Source: Mycobacteroides saopaulense
Lineage (GTDB): Bacteria > Actinomycetota > Actinomycetes > Mycobacteriales > Mycobacteriaceae
Length of the DNA stretch: 64,000 nt
Direction: 5' to 3'
Assembly (NCBI RefSeq): GCF_001456355.1
Contig: NZ_CP010271.1
Coordinates: forward strand, 3,472,001-3,536,000
The notes under the pieces: model-generated
Seen by the model: only the letters and a program-made list of their open reading frames with translations
What the model was told of the DNA's origin: nothing
The model's database searches: none
In this document: one piece after another, positions 57,680-64,000 of the stretch
Layout: each line of letters opens with the position of its first letter
Position numbering within the stretch: position 1 is the stretch's first letter
Made by a program: the position numbers and the translations under genes

Positions 57680-58567
57680 CTAGTCCCCCGTCGGCCGGAC
57701 ACGGATGTCACGAGTGATCAGCACGCGGGCAGCCATCTCCTCGTCCGGCGGGTAGTCGACCCCGACCAGCGTCAGCCCACGCGCCGGTGCCGCCGCGAAA
57801 TCACTTGAACGCCTTTCCTTCTTCAGCAGGTCCGCACACCACCGCACCGGCCGCCTACCCTCGCCCACCGTCAACACCGCGCCGACCAGAGAACGCACCA
57901 TCGACCAGCAGAAGGCGTCGGCGCTCACATGTGCGGTCAGTCGATACCCGTCCAGATCCCAATCGAATCGCTGCAACTCGCGGATCGTGGTGGCACCCTC
58001 GCGATGTCGGCAGAAGGCAGCGAAATCGCGCAACCCCAACAGATTCCGCGAAGCCTCGTTCATGGCACCAACGTCCAGCGGCCGGTGCCACCCGACGATG
58101 TCATGGCGCTGCAACGGCAGCACCCCGAAAGGTGCTGTAGACAACCGGTATTCATAGTGCCGACGCAGCGCGGAGAATCGCGCGTCGAAATGTGCCGGAG
58201 CACGGACTACCTGGAGCACGCGCACGTCGTTGGGCAGGAAGCGCGACAACCGCCGGGTCAGCCTGTCGAACTCCGGCGCGCCTTCGGGGCGGTACCGGCC
58301 CCGCAACTCGGGTAGGCACTCCGCCGGTACATCCAGATGGGCGACCTGGCCCGTCGCATGCACCCCGGCATCGGTGCGCCCGGCGGCATACAGCGCCATC
58401 GGCCCGCCCACGATGGTCGTGAATGCCTCGCCCAGCACTCCCGCAACGGTGCGCTGGCCTACTTGAGTAGCCCACCCCGCGAAATCGGTTCCGTCGTAGG
58501 CGATATCGAGCCGTAAACGAACCAGCCCGCCATCAGAGATGGCGGGCTGGTTGTCAGATGTGACCAA
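57680..58567 (-). CDS. truA: tRNA pseudouridine synthase A
   Basis: This enzyme makes pseudouridine 38-40 in the tRNA anticodon stem. The catalytic aspartate is D66 ([11 protein letters not shown]), and the conserved [14 protein letters not shown] and [14 protein letters not shown] are present. The only usable start before [11 protein letters not shown] is the TTG at 58567, 9 bases after the rplQ stop (295 residues), unless a rare CTG is used. The first codons therefore cross a perfect hairpin (58520-58552). It is the last gene of the ribosomal protein/rpoA operon. Confidence 0.92.
   Translation of the reverse strand: MVTSDNQPAISDGGLVRLRLDIAYDGTDFAGWATQVGQRTVAGVLGEAFTTIVGGPMALYAAGRTDAGVHATGQVAHLDVPAECLPELRGRYRPEGAPEFDRLTRRLSRFLPNDVRVLQVVRAPAHFDARFSALRRHYEYRLSTAPFGVLPLQRHDIVGWHRPLDVGAMNEASRNLLGLRDFAAFCRHREGATTIRELQRFDWDLDGYRLTAHVSADAFCWSMVRSLVGAVLTVGEGRRPVRWCADLLKKERRSSDFAAAPARGLTLVGVDYPPDEEMAARVLITRDIRVRPTGD
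58520..58552 (-). terminator. Perfect hairpin at the rplQ-truA junction, inside truA 5' codons
   Basis: Fifteen-base perfect arms (58520-58534 and 58538-58552) with a 3-base loop. It looks like an intrinsic terminator but lacks a T-run (CGTTTACGG follows) and is read through as truA codons 6-16. Possibly an attenuator. Confidence 0.65.
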
Positions 58568-58576
58568 CGGTCAGTC

Positions 58577-59137
58577 CTACTTGTCTGCATCCTCAGCAGC
58601 AGGAGCCTCGGCGGCATCGGCCGCGCCTTCGGCCTCGGCAGCCGCGTCATCGGTCGTGTCGGTCTCGACCTCGACGGCCTCTTCGGCGGGAGCCTCGTCA
58701 GCCTTTGCCTCTTCCGCAGGAGCCTCGGCCTTCTTCGTCGACGCGACCCGGCGAGCCCGGTCGGCCTCGGACGTGACGGTCTTCTCCTTCACCAGCTCGA
58801 TGATCGCCATGGGCGCGTTGTCGCCCTTGCGGTTCTCGACCTTGATGATGCGGGTGTAGCCACCATTGCGATCGGCGTAGAACGGGCCGATCTCCTCGAA
58901 CAAGGCGTGCACGACGTCCTTGTCACGGATCTTCTTGAGCACCTCGCGCCGGTTGTGCAGATCGCCCTTCTTGGCGTGGGTGATCAGCTTTTCGGCGTAG
59001 GGCCGCAGCACGCGGGCCTTGGTCTCGGTGGTCTTGATGCGGCCGTGCTCGAACAGCGCGGTGGCCAGGTTGGCCAGAATCGCCTTCTGGTGGGAAGACG
59101 ACCCACCGAGGCGGGCACCCTTAGTGGGCTTGGGCAT
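58577..59137 (-). CDS. rplQ: 50S ribosomal protein L17
   Basis: A 186-residue L17. The conserved core (about 1-120, [40 protein letters not shown]) is followed by an Ala/Glu/Asp-rich C-terminal extension typical of actinobacteria. It lies 60 bases after rpoA. Confidence 0.98.
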   Translation of the reverse strand: MPKPTKGARLGGSSSHQKAILANLATALFEHGRIKTTETKARVLRPYAEKLITHAKKGDLHNRREVLKKIRDKDVVHALFEEIGPFYADRNGGYTRIIKVENRKGDNAPMAIIELVKEKTVTSEADRARRVASTKKAEAPAEEAKADEAPAEEAVEVETDTTDDAAAEAEGAADAAEAPAAEDADK

Positions 59138-59197
59138 TGCGACTATCTCCTATTCGGGGCCGGCCCCCGTATCAGGTAGGGCCGGGACGGATTGTGT

Positions 59198-60256
<1,059 letters not shown>

Positions 60257-60333
60257 CTATCTCCTTCTCGGCACCCGCTATTTGATGCCGGTCAGTGTTG
60301 GACCAGCCGGGCAGGCCGGTCCGCCTTCATCTC

Positions 60334-60939
60334 TTACTTCGAGTAGAACTCGACGATCAGCTGCTCGGCGAGCGGAACGTCGATCTGCGCGCGCTCGGGC
60401 AGCTGGTGCACCAGGATGCGCTGACGCTCGCCGACGACCTGCAACCAGCCCGGGATGGGCCGCTCGCCCGCGGTCTCACGTGCAACCTCGAACGGCAGGG
60501 TGTTCAGCGACTTCGGCTTGATGTCGATGATGTCGTACTGCGACACCCGGTAGCTGGGCACGTCCACCTTCACGTTGTTGACGGTGAAGTGGCCGTGGCT
60601 CACCAGCTGGCGGGCCATGCGGCGGGTCCGAGCCAGGCCGGCGCGGTACACGACGTTGTCGAGACGGCTTTCCAGGATCTGCAGCAACTGCTCACCGGTC
60701 TTACCCGAGGAACGCACGGCCTCGGCGTAGTAGCGGCGGAACTGCTTCTCCATGACGCCGTAGGTGAAGCGGGCCTTCTGCTTCTCCTGCAGCTGCTGGC
60801 GGTATTCGCTTTCCTTGATCCGCGCGCGGCCGTGCTGGCCGGGAGGGTAAGGACGCTTCTCGTACGCGCTGGAGCCACCGACGAGGTCGACGCCCAGACG
60901 ACGGGACTTGCGAGTGACGGGTCCGGTATAACGAGCCAT
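60334..60939 (-). CDS. rpsD: 30S ribosomal protein S4
   Basis: A 201-residue S4 with the N-terminal MARYTGPVTRKSRRLGVDL and an S4 RNA-binding domain (about 93-155, LDNVVYRAGLARTRRMARQL). It is the zinc-free form with no N-terminal cysteine cluster. S4 nucleates 30S assembly. It lies between rpsK and rpoA. Confidence 0.98.
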   Translation of the reverse strand: MARYTGPVTRKSRRLGVDLVGGSSAYEKRPYPPGQHGRARIKESEYRQQLQEKQKARFTYGVMEKQFRRYYAEAVRSSGKTGEQLLQILESRLDNVVYRAGLARTRRMARQLVSHGHFTVNNVKVDVPSYRVSQYDIIDIKPKSLNTLPFEVARETAGERPIPGWLQVVGERQRILVHQLPERAQIDVPLAEQLIVEFYSK

Positions 60940-60966
60940 TTTCTAAATCTTCCTCTCGACCCAGTC

Positions 60967-61383
60967 CTAGACCCGCCGCCGCTTGGGCGGACGGCAACCG
61001 TTGTGCGGCTGCGGAGTGACATCGGAAATCGCGCCCACCTCGAGGCCGGCGGCCTGCAGCGAGCGGATGGCGGTCTCGCGGCCGGAGCCGGGACCCTTGA
61101 CGAACACGTCGACCTTCTTGACGCCGTGCTCCTGCGCCTTGCGGGCAGCGTTCTCGGCGGCCAGCTGTGCGGCGAACGGGGTCGACTTGCGCGAACCCTT
61201 GAAGCCGACGTGGCCGGAGGACGCCCAGGAGATCACGTTGCCCTGGGGGTCGGTGATCGAGACGATCGTGTTGTTGAAGGTGCTCTTGATGTGAGCGGCG
61301 CCGTGCGGGACGTTCTTCTTTTCCCGGCGACGGGTCTTCTGTGCCTTCTTGGGCCCTGCGGCCCCTGGTTTCTTCGGTGCCAT
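60967..61383 (-). CDS. rpsK: 30S ribosomal protein S11
   Basis: A 138-residue S11 with a basic N-terminus, the [20 protein letters not shown] core and the conserved end [17 protein letters not shown]. It lies 6 bases after rpsM and is co-transcribed. Confidence 0.98.
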   Translation of the reverse strand: MAPKKPGAAGPKKAQKTRRREKKNVPHGAAHIKSTFNNTIVSITDPQGNVISWASSGHVGFKGSRKSTPFAAQLAAENAARKAQEHGVKKVDVFVKGPGSGRETAIRSLQAAGLEVGAISDVTPQPHNGCRPPKRRRV

Positions 61384-61389
61384 TCGGGG

Positions 61390-61764
61390 TTACCTGGCCT
61401 TCTTCTTGCCGGCGATGGTGCGCTTGGGACCCTTGCGGGTACGCGCGTTGGTCTTGGTCCGCTGACCGCGCACCGGCAGGCCACGACGGTGGCGCAGGCC
61501 CTGGTAGCAGCCGATCTCGATCTTGCGGCGGATATCGGCCTGAACCTCGCGGCGCAGGTCACCCTCCACCTTGAGAGAGGCTTCGATGTATTCACGCAGT
61601 TGCGTCACCTGATCATCGGTCAGGTCCTTGCTGCGCTGCTCGGGGCTGATGCCCGTGGCGGCCAGGATCTCCTTGGAGCGGGTCCGGCCAATGCCATAGA
61701 TATAGGTGAGCGCGATTTCCATACGCTTATCGCGCGGTAGGTCGACGCCTACTAGACGTGCCAT
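61390..61764 (-). CDS. rpsM: 30S ribosomal protein S13
   Basis: A 124-residue S13 starting [20 protein letters not shown], with the helix-two-turn-helix region and the basic tail [13 protein letters not shown] that contacts tRNA. It is the first gene of the rpsM-rpsK-rpsD-rpoA-rplQ run, about 180 bases downstream of rpmJ. Confidence 0.98.
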   Translation of the reverse strand: MARLVGVDLPRDKRMEIALTYIYGIGRTRSKEILAATGISPEQRSKDLTDDQVTQLREYIEASLKVEGDLRREVQADIRRKIEIGCYQGLRHRRGLPVRGQRTKTNARTRKGPKRTIAGKKKAR

Positions 61765-61945
61765 GCGGCAGTTCCTCTTTCATTCAACGAAGGTCTGTTC
61801 CCAGTCCGTCCCCTCTAGGTTGGGGCCCCGGCCTCCGTTCCGGGGGTGATCCGATTTCTCGGTAGCCGGCGTGCCCGGCTATTGGATCTGGGAGGTCATC
61901 ATTCAGTTATGTAGCTGGTCAGCCAGGTCCTTGCGGAAGCCCTGA

Positions 61946-62059
61946 CTAGCCTTGTCTCTGCTTGTGGCGGGGGTCCTGGCAGATCACCATGACCCGCCCG
62001 TGCCGGCGAATGACGCGGCACTTGTCGCAGATCGGCTTGACGCTCGGGTTGACCTTCAC
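61946..62059 (-). CDS. rpmJ: 50S ribosomal protein L36
   Basis: A 37-residue protein read directly from the minus strand: it begins [20 protein letters not shown] with a GTG start. The zinc ligands C11, C14, C27 and H32 are all present, so this is the zinc-binding (C+) form. It lies 21 bases after infA. Confidence 0.97.
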   Translation of the reverse strand: MKVNPSVKPICDKCRVIRRHGRVMVICQDPRHKQRQG

Positions 62060-62080
62060 GTTCCCAATCCTGTTCTTCTG

Positions 62081-62302
62081 TTACTTGTACCGGTAAACGA
62101 TCCGACCGCGGGACAGGTCGTAGGGAGACAACTCCACTACCACTCTGTCCTCGGGCAGGATGCGGATGTAGTGCTGCCGCATCTTGCCGCTGATGTGAGC
62201 GAGTACCTTGTGCCCGTTCTCCAGCTCAATGCGAAACATCGCATTGGGCAGGGGCTCGACCACCCGACCCTCGACCTCGATGGCTCCGTCTTTCTTAGCC
62301 AT
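62081..62302 (-). CDS. infA: Translation initiation factor IF-1
   Basis: A 73-residue OB-fold protein ([20 protein letters not shown] to [10 protein letters not shown]). The ATG at 62302 follows GCGGAGGAT and gives the standard length; the open frame continues to 62356 without meaning. It occludes the ribosomal A site during initiation. The first gene of the infA-rpmJ pair. Confidence 0.98.
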
Positions 62303-62507
62303 ATCCTCCGCGATTCTGATTGCCTGCTCCGGCTGTCGCCGGCTTGGACACGGCAAACGTTACCGACCCTCGAACGTGAGCCGGTGACAGGAAAATCCAG
62401 GACTGGGCACGCAGATAGTCGGCACGAAAGCCGCACCGTTGGTCAAGGATACCCGCGTAGCGCCCCTAAACCAAACCGGCGAGGGGAGCCGTCATTCCCC
62501 GGTCGCC

Positions 62508-63791
62508 TCAGGACCAGGTGACTCCCGACCTGCTGATATGAGGAATCGCCGTGGGTCGCACCAGACCCGCCGTCAACCATGCTCCCGCGATCCATATATG
62601 CGGTGCGGACTTGGCGGCCACCGTGCGCCTGGCGCGCATCGAAACGTCCGATCCGTCCAGGACGCGCTGCGCCCGGGCAGACAGCATCCGGTTGCGCACG
62701 CCCGAGCGACGCCGCTCCCGGGCACTGCGGTTGATCGCCAACCACGCCTGGGCCAGATCGCTGGACTCACCCAACGCCTCCGCGATGGCCTCTGCCGCCG
62801 CGACCGCGTCGGCCACACCCGAGTTGAGGCTGCGTCCGCCCAGCGGAGCGAACTGATGGGCGGCCTCTCCCGCGAGCAGCACCCGACGATTGACGTCGGT
62901 GTAGCTGGCGGCCACACCCTGAACGGTCTGATGCACCTCGACCGACCTGATGTGGTCGGCGTACCAGTCGTCGCGGGCGAGCGCGGCCACCCAGGAACGC
63001 ACCTGCTCGGGCGTCGGTGTCGCCTCGTCGTCCGGCAAGAGCTGGACATCCAGGCGTAGACCGTCGCGGTAGGGCAGACGAATCGCGTGCCGTCCGCCAA
63101 GGTCCGGGTGGTGGTACTGGATCTGCACGGGCAAATCCACCGTGAGGCCGTCCGGATGCGGCTCGACGTCGATCACCACACAGGGCGGCGACGGCGGGCG
63201 CTCGGACATACCGATGTGCAATGCCTGACGAATGGCCGACTTGGTGCCGTCCGCGGCGATCACGTAGCTCGCACGCACCCTGTCGCCGCTCGCAAGGGTG
63301 AGTCGCGCGCCGGTGTGGTCGGTGCTGATATCGGTGACGGCGATTCCCCGGTGGTACTCCACGCCCAGACCCAGCGCCTCGGCCAGGGTCTCGTCTTCAA
63401 TGGTGCGCTGCGACAAGCTCATTCCCCATGCCGCGGGATTCCACGGGCCGGGAATCCGCGAGGGAGCGTACGAGGACATGACGAAGACCGGCCGGCCCTG
63501 ATAGAAGGTCTGAACGCCGTGGACCGCCAACGCCGATGCACGCAGCCGGGCCCCCAGCTCGGGCGCCACGCGGTCATATCGCCGCAATGTCGAATGCCCG
63601 ACGAACGTGGCGCAGTTCCGGTGCCGCTGGTGTTCTTTGGAACCCGCGGCTTCCAGCACAACCACGCGAATTGCCCGGCGCGCCAGCACCGTCGCGGCCA
63701 GCAACCCGACCGGACCACCGCCGACGATCACGACGGCGTCATCGGTGATGTCCCGGTGCGCGTCCGCCGAGACTGCCGCGAGGTGAGCCAC
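62508..63791 (-). CDS. FAD-dependent monooxygenase
   Basis: A 427-residue flavoprotein hydroxylase of the PheA/TfdB type. The FAD dinucleotide motif is VIVGGGPVGLLAA (about 19-31), the second contact is ADGTKSAIRQAL, and the third is LLAGEAAHQFAPLGGRSLNSG, with GE in place of the usual GD. It hydroxylates an unknown aromatic or polyketide substrate with NAD(P)H. I chose the GTG at 63791; the frame extends to 63914 with no family sequence. Confidence 0.8.
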   Translation of the reverse strand: MAHLAAVSADAHRDITDDAVVIVGGGPVGLLAATVLARRAIRVVVLEAAGSKEHQRHRNCATFVGHSTLRRYDRVAPELGARLRASALAVHGVQTFYQGRPVFVMSSYAPSRIPGPWNPAAWGMSLSQRTIEDETLAEALGLGVEYHRGIAVTDISTDHTGARLTLASGDRVRASYVIAADGTKSAIRQALHIGMSERPPSPPCVVIDVEPHPDGLTVDLPVQIQYHHPDLGGRHAIRLPYRDGLRLDVQLLPDDEATPTPEQVRSWVAALARDDWYADHIRSVEVHQTVQGVAASYTDVNRRVLLAGEAAHQFAPLGGRSLNSGVADAVAAAEAIAEALGESSDLAQAWLAINRSARERRRSGVRNRMLSARAQRVLDGSDVSMRARRTVAAKSAPHIWIAGAWLTAGLVRPTAIPHISRSGVTWS

Positions 63792-63873
63792 CCCATGACG
63801 GTACCGCGCAACAGCAAGGGGGCGCCTGCTCAGGCCCGCGGACCGTAGCCAGCAGGACAGATTCGTGGTACCT

Positions 63874-63942
63874 ATGTCGGTAATGGCGAAGATCGCCAGC
63901 AGCAACGGGGACAACGGGGAGGGGGTCGAGTGGACGGTCTGA
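63874..63942 (+). other. Possible 22-codon leader ORF
   Basis: ATG at 63874 opens a 22-residue frame (MSVMAKIASSNGDNGEGVEW, then two more) ending in TGA at 63940-63942. It overlaps the start of the next gene in another frame. It could couple translation to that gene or be chance. Confidence 0.25.
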
Positions 63943-64000
63943 CGGTCGGGTACCTGGCGGCCTTCGCGGTCGGCGGGATCGCGGTGCTCTCGGCATTGCT
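63930..64000 (+). CDS. 5' end of a membrane protein (partial)
   Basis: GTG at 63930, preceded by GAGGGGG, opens a frame that runs off the window. The 23 visible residues (VDGLTVGYLAAFAVGGIAVL and three more) form a hydrophobic helix, so the product is probably a membrane protein. It diverges from the FAD monooxygenase. The family cannot be told. Confidence 0.5.
   Translation, partial: MDGLTVGYLAAFAVGGIAVLSAL

Overview
The window is a high-GC actinobacterial chromosome segment. Its gene order follows the Mycobacterium tuberculosis block Rv3391 to Rv3462c closely (acrA1, iunH, imuB, imuA', guaA, choD, guaB3, guaB2, sigD, whiB3, groEL1, groES, tsaD, alr, gadB, glmS, glmM, rpsI, rplM, ESX-4, cutinases, truA, rplQ, rpoA, rpsD, rpsK, rpsM, rpmJ, infA). 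An eccE4 gene at the end of ESX-4, a PspC three-component locus beside guaA and the absence of the M. tuberculosis toxin-antitoxin and PE/PPE genes between guaA and choD point to a rapid grower, most likely the Mycobacteroides abscessus/chelonae group. Species was not resolved. No tRNA, rRNA, CRISPR array or insertion sequence was recognised.

Layout. 1-1740: 3' end of a fatty acyl-CoA reductase, a decayed amine oxidase tail and a nucleoside hydrolase. 1751-4100: the imuA'-imuB mutasome cassette behind a combined LexA and PafBC-type damage promoter. 4215-7671: response regulator, PspC histidine kinase, divergent PspC membrane protein and a small membrane protein, resembling the corynebacterial EsrISR system. 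7676-13863: guanine nucleotide genes guaA, guaB3 and guaB2 with choD between guaA and guaB3. 14016-17946: DUF5319 protein, anti-sigma RsdA with a long Ser/Thr tail, SigD, a helical-repeat protein and WhiB3. 18013-20624: a lipoprotein and the CIRCE-controlled groES-groEL1 pair.

20646-31655 is a long minus-strand cluster of tightly overlapping genes: a frameshifted NTF2-like gene, tsaD, rimI, tsaB, tsaE, an alpha/beta hydrolase, alr, gadB, nnr, a second hydrolase and glmS. 31722-34733 holds a hydrolase-fold protein without its nucleophile and a three-gene type VII secretion substrate-like operon. Its promoter matches the SigM type and implies a leaderless message. 34838-39830: an F420-type oxidoreductase, a PhoD phosphatase, glmM, rpsI and rplM. 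40123-52850 is ESX-4: esxT, esxU, the Rv3446c homologue, eccC4, eccD4, mycP4, eccB4 and eccE4. 52864-57654: a CGNR regulator divergent from an EamA transporter, then three cutinase-like esterases and an epoxide hydrolase, each with a leaderless-type start. 57680-62302: truA and the ribosomal protein/rpoA operons, followed by an FAD monooxygenase and the first codons of a membrane protein.

The strongest leads are the type VII substrate-like operon with its SigM-type promoter, the EsrISR-like locus, the LexA/PafBC composite promoter, the eccE4-containing ESX-4, the hairpin inside the truA 5' coding region, and the run of leaderless starts at the cutinase cluster. All product names rest on reading motifs and remembered synteny; no searches were run.
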